NCBI GenBank assembly: GCA_024803745.1
Contig: JANJXV010000006.1
Location: 45,539,001 to 45,603,000 of the forward strand
Direction of reading: 5' to 3'
DNA: 64,000 nucleotides
DNA from: Megascapheus bottae
Taxonomy: Eukaryota; Chordata; Mammalia; Rodentia; Geomyidae
Under the pieces are notes generated by a model, which did no database searches, had not been told where the DNA came from, and worked only from the letters and a program-made list of their open reading frames with translations. Position 1 is the stretch's first letter, and the number at the start of each line of letters is the position of its first letter. A program made the translations under genes and the position numbers. This document shows, piece after piece, positions 1-11,781 of the stretch.

Positions 1-1435
1 TGAACTTAAGAATTTAAATTAAAACAAAAAGAATTTAAATTATAAAGATACTATTCAAAATCAAGTTTTTTCCCTTCTGTAACTAGGAAATAAATTTTAC
101 CAGATGTATTTAAATAGCAAAAACTCATTGAAAACCAACTACTACATATTAAATTTATTAAACTTAGTAAACCAAGAACTGTAAGTAACAATTTCAAAGC
201 ATTAATACATTTTAAAATATTCAAAAAAAGAAAACTTAAGTACACATAAGTCTTAAGGAAATGTTAAAATTAATAGATTATAGAATACTTTCACAAAATA
301 AAACTGACCATTTCAGACAAATTACTTCATGGTATAATGTTTTGAAACAATCTGACAGTAAGCTACTAGTAACAGAAGAATGCATAATATTGGTGTACTA
401 AATGTTCAATATTCTATAAAAACATTCAGAATTAAAATAAAATGATCTACTTAGATTTTAACACCAAAAATATTGGTTTCCAAATACCAGACAGTTAATT
501 TCCATCGCCCTATGTCAATAGTAGCTTTTCATATAAGGGAAAAAATAAATCACTCTAACAAAACTAGCAATGAGCTCATCAAATTCAAATGCAGTTTTCC
601 ATTTATGTATTTTTTATATTAAAGCAATAAACATGGTTCATTTATCTCCCCTTGGTTGCCATGTTTTTCTGTGCTGTTGCTATGAACTTCAGCCATTAGC
701 TGTGCTCCAAGGTAAACTACATGAACCATCAACAAAAGTGACACTCTATCTATAGGGTTCATATTTTCTCTAGATTATCTATGCTAGTTGACAAGCTGGT
801 AATGAAAAAAATCACACTAAGCAAATGGTTCCTCTAATAACAATAAATTTTCTATAAAATTATGAAGGGTACAAAACGTTTCCTTGCATCTATTTTGTCA
901 TGAATTCTAATTAACATTGCAAAAACCTGAGAATGCTGGGTCATCACAAGAAGTGCATCAGGCTTGATTGATAATATGGTATAAGTTGGCCAATGCTGCC
1001 AAGATTTTCTTCCTTAAATTAATGGCCATCCAACCTGCCCTAATCATACAGCTCAAATGATATTCCCCTTCTTATTTCAATTTTCTCGAAGCATGGAATA
1101 TAGGAAAGATCAGTCATTTATCTTCTAATAGCTGAATAATAGATCTATCACAATAAAACATCTGCACAAATTCAGGGGTGTGTTTTCTTGCCCATACACT
1201 GAGGCTTTTATCAACATTAAATCAATAACTTATAAAATGGCTTCTTACCCCTACATTTTAGTGATAAACTACCTATCAATTCATTAAACATAATTTTGTA
1301 GTTAAAACTAAGGACAGGAAGCTTTCTATCGTCAAAAATACATAAACATACAACTCAAGCTTTTCAGTCTTTACAGTTATCAGTAAGATAGTCCGGTTTT
1401 TAACGCTAAGATAAAACACTTAAAAGAGAAGGAAT
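1..1435. other. AP3B1 intron 6, no recognised feature
   Basis: This is A+T-rich intronic sequence. I see no exon with a coding match, no SINE and no L1 end. Short open frames here have no protein similarity that I recognise. Confidence 0.6.
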
Positions 1436-1815
1436 TGTTTTGGCTCATGATTTCAGAGGTTTCAGTCCATGATTACTTGGTTCTATTGGTCCTGGCATAA
1501 CGATGTAATGAGGCAGATCATAGAAGGGTGCATGTACTGAAGCTCACTCCAGGGTAGACCAGAGAACAGAATAAGAAAGGAAAGGGCCAAGGAACACCAA
1601 GTATTCTTCAAAAGAACACTTCAGTTGACTATTCCAACTAAGTCCCGCTTTATAACAGTGCATTTGTTATATATGAACTCAATCAATAAAGCAACCCACG
1701 AGGAAGTTAGCACCTCGGCATTTAATCACCTCTCAACAGTGCCCCAAATAGAAACCACACCTTCAACAAGATGTTTGGAGGTACATTCCAATCAGAATAC
1801 TACGCATGAAAATAT
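1436..1815 (+). repeat. Probable old interspersed repeat, family unknown
   Basis: Phrases such as tttcagaggtttcagtccat and aatgaggcagatcatag, in this order, resemble a common old mammalian dispersed repeat that I know by sight but cannot name with certainty. It is diverged, the edges are guesses, and it lies in intron 6. Confidence 0.3.
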
Positions 1816-1900
1816 GCTGACTAAAGATTTCTGGTAGGTCAGGGCAGACTTCAGAAAAAAAAAACAGTTTAAGAAGTAGAAGAATTGAAGTCCCTTAGAA

Positions 1901-2022
1901 GCTAGGCACCAGTGGCTGAGATATGAAGATCACTGTTCAAAGCCAGCCCAGGCACAAAGGTCCCAGGAAACTCTTATCTCTACTTAACCACCAGAAAACT
2001 GGAAATGGCACTGTGACTCAAC
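1901..2022 (+). repeat. B1-ID chimeric SINE, 3'-truncated
   Basis: The left arm (caccagtggctgagatatga) and linker are present. The right arm stops after ggcactgtgactcaac. Confidence 0.8.
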
Positions 2023-2422
2023 ATCTTGTTGTTTTTTTGTGTCCAAAGAAATAGATGCAGTGAGGAACAAGGGGTTTTCAGCAAGAGGAAATGGCTAGGA
2101 CAGGACTAATCAAAATGAGTATTTATGTAATAGCAAGTGATCTAGTTTGATTGGGTAAGCAAGAGGGGAAAAATCTGGTCCAGGTCACCTTTTCTATAGA
2201 ATTTTCTATATACAATAAATAAAATCTGTTGGAGAAAAAAAATACACGATTAGAAATTATTATTAGAAATAAAAACAGTAGTTGACTGAAACCAGAAAGA
2301 TACTGAAGGGGGAAAAGTCAAGCCATAAGAGTAAATGCAAGACATCTCTGAGACCAAAATTACTGAATGAAAATTTATTAAGGTATTAAAAGAATGAAAA
2401 GAATAATGAAAGTGATATAAAG

Positions 2423-2641
2423 GAGCTGGACATTGGTGGCCCACACTTAATCCTAGTTACTCAGTGGCTGAGATGAGGATCACAGCTGGAAGCCAACATG
2501 GGCAAGAAGCTCCGTGAGTCCTTTATGTCCAGTAAACTATTCAGACAAAATGAGAAGTAGTGCTATGGCTCAAATGGTAGAATGCTAGCCTTGAGCTCTG
2601 GGACAGCGTCTAGGGCTAGTTCATGCCCATTCTGACAAAAC
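2423..2641 (+). repeat. B1-ID chimeric SINE
   Basis: It is near full length but diverged; the linker is degraded. The right arm has tatggctcaaatggtagaat. Confidence 0.8.
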
Positions 2642-2712
2642 AAAGTAAAATCAAGGTCACCCAAAGCCACCTTAGGGTGATATCAGGGAGGAAAATGTTT
2701 AAAGAGGCAGTA

Positions 2713-2853
2713 GCAGCCAGTGCCAGTGGCTCACACCTATAACCCTAGCTATTCAGGAGGCTGAGGTCTGAAGATCACGGTTCAAAGTCAGCCAGCTCAC
2801 CCAGCACTAAAGTCCAATGAGACTCGTATCTTCAATTAACCACCAGAAAACTA
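2713..2853 (+). repeat. B1-ID chimeric SINE, left part
   Basis: Left arm and linker only, ending at ccagaaaacta. It is the first of three SINEs in a row. Confidence 0.85.
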
Positions 2854-2870
2854 AATGAAGACTTTCTCAG

Positions 2871-3030
2871 CCAGGTACTGGTGACTCATGTCTGTAACCT
2901 TAGCTACTCAGGTGGCTGAAATCTGAGAGCGAGGGTCTAAGCCAGCCTGAGTAGAAAATTCTGTGAGACAATTTCCTCCAATTAACTGCCAAACAGCTGG
3001 AAGTGGAGCTGTATGCTAGCCTTAAGAGGA
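2871..3030 (+). repeat. B1-ID chimeric SINE, 3'-shortened
   Basis: The left arm is intact and the right arm is shortened after gctagccttaag. It is followed by an A run and the next SINE. Confidence 0.8.
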
Positions 3031-3042
3031 AAAAAAAAAAAA

Positions 3043-3216
3043 GCTGGGCGGGGAGTTTGGTCTAGTGGTAGAGTGCTGGTCTAGCATGCATGAAGCCCTG
3101 GGTTCCATTCCTCGGTACCAAGTGATGCTATGGCTCAAATGGCAGAGTGCTAGACTTGAGGAAAAAAACCCAAAGGCAGTGCTCAGGCCCTGAGTTCAAG
3201 CTCTCCTAGGACCAGC
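3043..3216 (+). repeat. Dimeric ID-like SINE
   Basis: Box A (tggtctagtggtagagtg) and box B (ggttccattcc) are visible. The usual A-rich joint between the halves is deleted after ctcggtacca. Confidence 0.9.
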
Positions 3217-3267
3217 ACACACACACAAATATAAATACACACACAAACACACACACACACACACTCA
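3215..3267. repeat. CA-rich microsatellite
   Basis: Interrupted CA repeats replace the SINE A tail, consistent with tail-derived microsatellite growth. Confidence 0.85.
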
Positions 3268-3304
3268 AAACAAACAACAACAAAAAACATTTGCAGGATG
3301 TACT

Positions 3305-3427
3305 TACTGGCACATGATCTCCAGAATAGGGAAGTAGAGGTCGACGCATCAAAGTTCAAAACTAACTTGGACTATATAATGGACTTAGCCTATATAGGAA
3401 TACCCTTTCTCAAAACAAAATAAAATA
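3305..3427 (+). repeat. Degenerate B1-like SINE
   Basis: A diverged copy with gaagtagagg, caaagttcaaaacta and a tail resembling ctttctcaaaacaaa, in the order expected of B1. Confidence 0.5.
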
Positions 3428-3584
3428 AATATTTATAATACTAATACTAAAACACACCACACTAATTGTTCCATATCTCCAACCCTTCTTATTACTGCAT
3501 TTTAAATCTATTACTTTTTTCCAGTAAGACATTATTTTATAAATCCTGAAAAATCACTGAATTCAAAAATCCAACTGTAACCTA

Positions 3585-4129
3585 GAACAAATCCTGTTAA
3601 GTGAGGTAAGTCAAGCTCAGAGAGACAAATAGCTTGGTTTCTCTCATACATGGCAGCTAGATCTAAATTACACCAGGACATGATAAATTAGAAAGGACTC
3701 AAGGCATTCACAGTGAGACCAAAGGAGGATACCCTTAGGGGAGTATCCTTATCCAACAGTGCAATGGCTATGCATCTCTGATCATACAAAACAATATTGA
3801 TCAAAATGAACTCCAGGAAACAAAAATAAGAGGCTTTTTCTTTGTTGCTGTTCTTTTCTTTTCTTTTTATCTTGTTTGTTAGTTTACCTGTCTCTGGACA
3901 GGTAAAGGGGAGGACACAGAAATGGAGGAACAAAGAGCAAACAAAGGCAGCAGTGGTACTCACTAGACACTATGTTTAAAATGAACTATACAACTTTGAT
4001 GGGTCAGGTGGGGGAAACTGGGAGAGAGTAAGGGAAGAGATAACACTGCCCAAAAAGAAATGTACTCACTACCTCACTTATGTAACTGTAACCTCTCTAT
4101 ATCAACCTTATAATAACAATAACATTTTT
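3585..4129 (+). mobile_element. L1 3' end, delta group
   Basis: It begins in the last codons of ORF2 (gttaagtgaggtaagtcaag) and runs through the 3' UTR to tataataacaataac. It is old and diverged, and ends about 300 bp downstream of AP3B1 exon 6. Confidence 0.75.
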
Positions 4130-4425
4130 ATTCAATTATAAAAAGCAATGAAAAATCTAGTCACAGATTAAAGAAAAGGTTTTTCCCCAACTTGTCTTTC
4201 TTCAGACTCTGACAAAGAAACACATACACACCAAATGTAACCCATCTAATTACACAGCAAATTTTATTCTATAATACTGAAATAGACAATATTTAGAAAT
4301 CAATAAGCATAATTATATCAAATACATAACTGTAAAGCATAATTCTATTAAATATATAACTATAAATAAACAACCATTTCACTTTAGTGACATAAATAGA
4401 TTAGTGGCATAAGAAAATTACTTAC

Positions 4426-4492
4426 AGTACTTTTATCTTTTAGAAGTTTGTCAATTACTTCAATTAACATTTCCTTCTGCTCTGGATCAAGA
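4426..4492 (-). CDS. AP3B1: AP3B1 exon 6
   Basis: It is 67 nt: one base completing Ser, then 22 codons, [20 protein letters not shown] followed by ST. The acceptor ends atattttag and the donor is the full consensus ACT|GTAAGT. I recall the human residue at the Asp of VIDKLL as Glu, a conservative change. It is the last exon in the window. The next segment of the protein (LVAGSVVMAFEEV in human, from memory) was looked for in 1-4400 and not seen. Confidence 0.95.
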
Positions 4493-7400
4493 CTAAAATA
4501 TAAATCAGTCTAGTTAATATTTCTATATGATTCCAGCTTTAATAATGATCATCTCAAGAATTATTTCAAGATAAAAACAAACAGAAACAAATTTAAAGTA
4601 AAATGGCATATTTTTTCTCATAAATGTATCCTAATCCTGTTTTGGTTTTTTTTGTTGTTGCTTTTTGTTGTTTTTTTGCCAGACCTGGGACTGAACTCAG
4701 GGCCTGAGCACTGTCCTTGGGTTTTCCTCAAGGCTAGAGCTCTACCATTTGAGCCACAGCACCAGTTCCCGGCCCTCCATAATCCTGCTTTGTAAAGTCA
4801 TTCATATTAACCAAACTAGATACTCATGCCATTCAGGAAATATTTAAAGAACAGGTTGGGATGTGGCTCAAGGAGCATATTATCTGCCTAGCAATCGCAA
4901 AGACCTGAGTTTAAAAGTAGTAATATTAAAACTAAGAAAAAAAGGAAAGAACTGCCAGGAGTTTGGCCTAGTGTTAGAGTGTTTGCCTAGCGTGCACAAA
5001 AGCCCAGGTTCAATTCCTCAGAACCACATATATAGAAAAAGCTGGAAATGGTGCTATGGCTCAAGTGGTAGACCCCTAGCCTTGAGAAAGCCCAAGGCCA
5101 GTGCTCAGGCCATGAGGTCAAGCCCCAGGACTGCGGGGATGGGGGGAGGTAAAGAACATGTTTCCCTTTTTTAAAAAGTTGGAAAGCTTATCTCATATTG
5201 TTACAGTATCTTACCTTGTTATCTGACATATTGTATATATGTTTATTTGGTTATTGGAAATAGAATAGGGAAGGGGGGAAAACAAGATGAAGGGGAGTGG
5301 TGGGGGGAGGGAAATGGATACCAAAACATGAGAAAGGGTATCAATGTTTGTGAAGTAATGCACCTTCTGTCTGGTGAATATAATGTAACCCTCCCATTAA
5401 TTATAATAAAAAATATATGTAAAAAAAGTTGGAAAGCTTTAAGGAAGCGATTGCAAGCACACAGATTACAAATCCATTTTTCAACTAAGACAAAAAAATA
5501 ATGAAATAGCAAACATTTTTTACACTGTAGGCATGTGACTGCCAAAAACAAACAGAATTTCCCAGTAAGAGCAGTATCACATTGGTTTGCTAATGGTATA
5601 TTATAAAACTTGCCACTTAAAATGAAAAAAAATAGGCAGTAGCAATGAGATTAAAATATGTGATAGAGATAGAGGAAAATAAAAGAGTAATAAACAGCTA
5701 GAATCTAAGAGCTAGATAGAAAGAGGTTAAATGTTGAGGGTGGGCCATAAAGTAGAGCTTACTGATTAAACAGTGGGGGCGGGGGGTCTGGGTGCTGTCC
5801 CTTACTTTTTTTGCTCACGGATGCACTACCACTTGAGCCATAGCTCCACTGGTAAGTCTTGCAGACTTTCCTGCCCAGGAGGGCTTTAAAACAAGGATTG
5901 TAGGTGTGAGTCCCCACGATTTGGCTTATCCCACTAGTTTATAGAATGTACAATCCATCTACTACAGGCTTTCCATCACCGTTAGAATCACAGAAATATG
6001 CCACTATGTCCAGTGAACTTTTTTTTTGGCCAATCCTGGGGCTTGAACTCAGGGCCTGAACACTGTCCTTGGATTTTCTCAAGACTAGAGCTCTGCCACC
6101 TAAGCCACAGCATCACTTCTGGCTTTGTGTGTGTATGTGGTACCAAGGAAGCCAATCTGGGTCTTCCTGAATTCTAGGCAAGCACTCTACCAGTAGGCCT
6201 TACTCCTGTCTCTCCAGTTTACTTCTGCAGAGACAGTTTCAGCGACTTTTCTGCCTGAGTTGACCTGGCACTACAATCCTCCCAATGTCAGCTTCCAACA
6301 TAGTCTAGGATGACAACAGGAATCCAACACTGTGCCCTGTCATAGGTTGAGTGGTTTGGTAAACTTTTCTGCCTGGGATGGCCTTAAACTATGATTTTTC
6401 TATTCTTAATCTCCCAAATAGCTAGGATTACAGATGTCAACCACATGAACCTGGCTAACTTCTTGAATTGGTTCAAGTTCCTATTCAATTATTCCTCTCC
6501 AAAGCCTACCTTTTTTATTTTTTTATATCTTTATTTTCTGTTATTACTCACAGCATGATGGAATGGCTGTGGTCATAACTCAGCACTTAAGCATTTACCT
6601 AACATAATGGCCTTTTTCTATTAAAGACATTGTTAGTGGACCTTTAAATACACATATAAATCATGTGCCAATATCTTCTTCAATTACAAATTAACTTTAA
6701 TTAGCACAATTTATTCCATCCTCAAAGAAATGACATGTAGAGAAAGAAATAGGTGGGAAATGGGATGAAGGAAGAAAGGAAAAAAATACTGCATTTTTTC
6801 TCTAATATATTGGTTTAGTTCTCAAAAAAAGGAGGAGAACATGACCATAAACAGAAGACTATTGTGAGGAGAGTACTGGTAGGAGAGGAAGAATAATCTA
6901 AGTACAATATATGTATATATGAAGGGTCATAATAAAATCCAAATAAAATTTCTTAAGAAGTTCATCATTAAGTAGCACAGCTTCTACAGATTTATATATC
7001 CAAGACAAATTGCACAATACTATGAAACAATACAAAAAACCAAATGGTCTCAAGAAAGCTTGCAGATGTTTTGTTACATATGAAACACCTCCTAGAAAGA
7101 ATCACTCTTTAGGAAGTAGCAAGAATAAAAATGAAAGAAAGGAAAATGAAGATAAGTGAATTATAAGGATAATACACTTAGAATTCCATTCTACATTAAA
7201 CAGGAAAAATCTCGAAACTTCCTAATAATACATATATATTTTTATGTGTGTACATTAGACTAATTATATATGAGAATTCAGATTTTTTCCTGCAAAAACA
7301 TAAAAATTATCCCAGTTACTAATATATTAATAACAAATAAAAACCATGAATGGGGTCTCTATAAACCAAGACAAAATTAAGTATGTATAAAGAATATCTG

Positions 7401-10400
7401 TAGGGGAAAAGGAGTCATTTCATTTACTGAGTGTGAGAGAACAGAGTGGTACCAAGAGCTAGTAAGACTTTGTGGTGTACAACATTCCATGTCATATTGC
7501 AGATCTTTAGTACTATTAACCAAAGACCTACCTGTACAATTTCTGTATTGCATGAGCTGCATTTTTCCTAACATATGGTGATAAGTCAGCAGAAGCTTCT
7601 TTGATAGCAAGCATCATGATAGGAACAATAATTGGCACTCTAATACTTGACAGAACTCTCAAAGCACTTGCACGAATTAGTTGATTTGGGTCCTAAAAAC
7701 AGTGCAAAAATATTCATCAAAACTGGAAATTTATAATGTAAGACATTTTCGTTTGGTTTTTGGTTTTTCTGCCAGTCCTGGGCTTGAGCTCAGGGCCTGA
7801 GCACTGTCCTTGGACTTTCTCAAGGCTAGAGCTCTACCACTTGAGCCTCAGCACCACTTCCAGCTTTTTTCTATGTATGTGTTACATCAAGGAATCGAAC
7901 CCGGGTCTTCGTGCATGCTAGGCAAGCACTTTAACCACTAGGCCAAACTCCCGGCCCCAATGTAAGACATTTTTATATCACATATATAACAGGTGCTTAC
8001 TGGCAATAGTTAACATACTAAAATAGCAAAAGGAAGTCTTTTAATTTAAAATGAGAAAGTGTAGTAAATGTTTACTTTTCTGAACAAGTTTTAAGGAAAA
8101 AACATTAAGATTATAATTTTAGTTAATTATTTATTACCAAATGTGTTGAGGTTTTAGCATTCATAATAAAATGTCATAAATTTTATCTTTAAAATGCCTT
8201 TTGTCTTCTCTACGTATTTTTAAATAACTAGTTGGTATACTTATAAACAATTCTTTGACACATGGCAATAAGTATATTGAACATAAAGAAGTATACAGAA
8301 GCTAAAACTTATAAAGCAAGAGTCAATTTGGTTATATACATCATTTTCTAGGTATATTAAGTAGGCTATGGGAAGCTTTTTAACTCTTTCAGAAAGATAC
8401 CACTAGGTTGTACAGATGATTACTGCTCCATTTCTTTAAATGACACACTTTAAACTATGCGGAAACCTTGTAGTTATTTGCCTACTTAGTTCACCATTTA
8501 CCTTCAAAGCGCGCTGAAAAGTGCTTATGGACAAGAGTGCCAAATCCTGCTGTTCTTCAGCATATCGGACCAGATAAACATATACCAGCTTTTTGATCTG
8601 TTTAAACAAAACAAAACAACAAAAAAAAAAGCAGTCACTTACTCCAAGCCACAGTGAAAATTTAAAACTCAATATTTTTTATACCAAAATTCATTCTCAA
8701 TTTTCCTCAGGTAAGTTAACAGAACCTGGTTACATCTCAGGTCATAAAATAAAGATGCTGTGTTGCCAGATAATGAACCAGTTCCACCAAAAGATATACA
8801 CATATATATACACATATATAACCAATCTAAGATACACTATTAATTAAAAGGGATGGCATTACTTTGTGAATCACAAAGAAAGGAGCAACAACAATCTCCG
8901 CAGTACTGGAGTTTGAACTCAGAAACATATGGCTGCTAGCAGGCAATCTACTGCTGAACCATGGCTCCAGCCCTTTTTTTTTAATTTTTTTATTGTAATT
9001 AATAAAAGGGTTACATGATATTTGCCAGATAGAAGGTGCATTAATGCACATACATTGATACCCTTTCACATGTCTTGGTACCCATTACCCTCCCCCCAAC
9101 CCCCCCACCCGTCTTGGTTTTCCCCCCTTCCCTATCAAATTCCAAATAACCAAATACAAATAAATTCAATATATCAGATAACAAAGTGAGATACTGTAAC
9201 AATATGAGATACCCAAGGGACAGCAAAGGAGATGAGAGACAACATAGTACATTAAGGACAATAATCATTCGTTATATGGCTTTTATTTCAATATCCTGGA
9301 GGTCCTTTCAATTAGCTTCATACTATATGGCCTTATGTATCACGATTTTGCTCTATTGCAGATCTCTGATAGTAGAGCCCAAGGTTTCTACTGATTATGA
9401 CGAATGAGGGAAACCATTGAGCCTAAGTTCCTTTGAGTCTGGCTTACTTCACTTAATATGATTTTTTCTAAGTCTTTCCCTTTCCTAACAAATGGGCTGA
9501 TGTCATTCTTTCTGACAGCAGCATAGAATTCCATTGTGTACAAATACCACAACTTGTTGATCCACTGATCAACTGAGGGACATCTGGGTTTGTTCCATAT
9601 CTTTGCTATGGTGAATAGTGCTGCAATGAACATTGTTGTGGTAGTGGATTTAGTATGCCCTTGTTTCTGGATGGTTGGGTAAATGCCAAGTAGTGGAATT
9701 GCTGGGTCATAGGGGAGTTCTATGTTTAGCCTTTTGAGGCACTGCCACACTGCTTTCCATAGTGGTTGAACGAGTTTGCACTCCCACCAACAGTGTAGTA
9801 GTGATCCCTCCTGGCCACATCCCCTCCAGCATCTGTTATTATTCGTTTTCCTGATCCTGGCCATTCTAACTGGAGTGAGGTGGAATCTTAAGAGTTGTTT
9901 TGATTTGCATTTCTTTTATGACCAGAGATGTTGAGCATTTCTTCATGTGTCTATAGGCCATTTTTGTTTCTTCTTCAGCGAAGACTCTCTTTTTTTCAAA
10001 ATGGTTATGTTTTAAACGGCTTGCTTTTTTACTGGGTAAACACATGGACTGAGCTTATCCTGTTTGTTTTGTTTTGTTTTGCCAGTCCTGGGCTTGGGCT
10101 CAGGGCCTGAGTACTGTCCTTGGGTTTTGTCAAAGCTAGAGCTCTACCACTTGAGCCTCAGTACCACTTCTGACTTTTTTCTGTGTGTGGTACCGAGGAA
10201 TCAAACCCGGATCTTCATGCATGCTAGGCAAGTATTCTACTAGTAGGCCAAACTCATGGCCCCCTTATCCTGTTTTATACTTCTTGTATTATCTGCTATG
10301 ACAAGCAAGGACCATCACACCTTACTTCTTCCATTAAGACGGAGTATAGCAAACATTTTTTGTCTAGGCTGTTTGATCTTTCTGATTTCAGCCTCCCAAG

Positions 10401-11740
10401 AAACTAGTATGACTGATATGCTTCACCACACTCAGGTACTGGCTGAAAAGAAGTCTTGATAACTTTTTGTTTGGGCTGGCCTCAAACTTCAATTCTCTCA
10501 AGCTCAGACTCCAAAGTAACTGGAATTACAAGTATAAGTCACCATACCTAACTCCTACTGCAGAAACTTTAAAACAAAAAACTAATACCTCAGATCATGA
10601 TATTGTAGTACTAGGAGGTATTATTAATACTCATTTATAAATGAGAAAACTGAAGGGGAGAAAGCTTAAGTCATCTGAACAAGATATCATATCTGTTGAA
10701 CAGAAGGATCAGAATTCAAAACAAATAAGCACAAATCCCACAACTACTATATAGTAAAATGCCAACAGGGTAAAGTATCAGTGACAGTATTTGCCAGTGA
10801 CATCCACTTTTTCCATTTTCGTTGCTTTTTACAGAGAGGATTAATTTCATATTTAAACAGAACAATGAAGATACCTTAATTTTAGGATATCTTTTTTCTA
10901 TAGGTGCTCCAACATAAAGTAGTAGTTTTTTCTGTGATTTTAGATAATATTTTAAGCAAAGCAATAGCTTTGTTTGCATATTTCTAGGAGGAAAAATTGC
11001 TTTGGCAATGTAACCACCGTAAGTACACTAAGCCTTCTCAACATATCAACAAAAACATACCTGAATGACCAAGTTTCCTTAACCCGATGACAGCTCCTTT
11101 GCCAATCAAAGTTAGAAGTTAACTACAATAAACTAACTTCTGAGGGCCAATCAACAAGTCCTTTCAATTCAGGACTACATTCCACAAATGGAACCAAACC
11201 ACTAGGTAAATCCTACTCTCTCAAGTCTACTCTGCCCAAAAATCTACCAAAGGTTTCAGCAGTCTTTGTACCTTAAGAAACTGCCTAAATAAGGAGAGAT
11301 TTATCAAAAGAAGAAGTTACAATGGCAGAAAAACATATGAGAAAATGCTCATCATCCATGGTCATAAAGGAATTGCAAATAAAAGCAACTCTTAAGATAC
11401 CATCTTACCCCAATTAGAATGGCCAATATTCTGAACTCAGACAATGAAAAATGCTGGCAGGGTTGTGGAGAAAAGGGAATGGTATTGCACTGCTGGTGGG
11501 AATGTAAACAAGTTCAGCCACTCTGGAAAGCAGTGTGGAGGTTTCTTAAAGAACTGAAAATAGACCTTCCCTATGATCCTGCCATACCATTCCTGGGCAT
11601 CGACTGTGAACATCATAACCCAGGATATGATAAGGACACCTGCTCAGCTATGTTCATCTCTGCACTATTCACAATAGCCAAGCAATGGAAACAACCCAGA
11701 TGCCCTACTGCAGATGAATGGATACAAAAAAATGTGATAT

Positions 11741-11781
<41 letters not shown>

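Noticed and set aside
9388..9864. 158-codon open frame as a possible gene
   Set aside because: It is the C-terminal piece of L1 ORF2 in a 5'-truncated element. Other copies are at 11419, 30312, 50708 and 51546.
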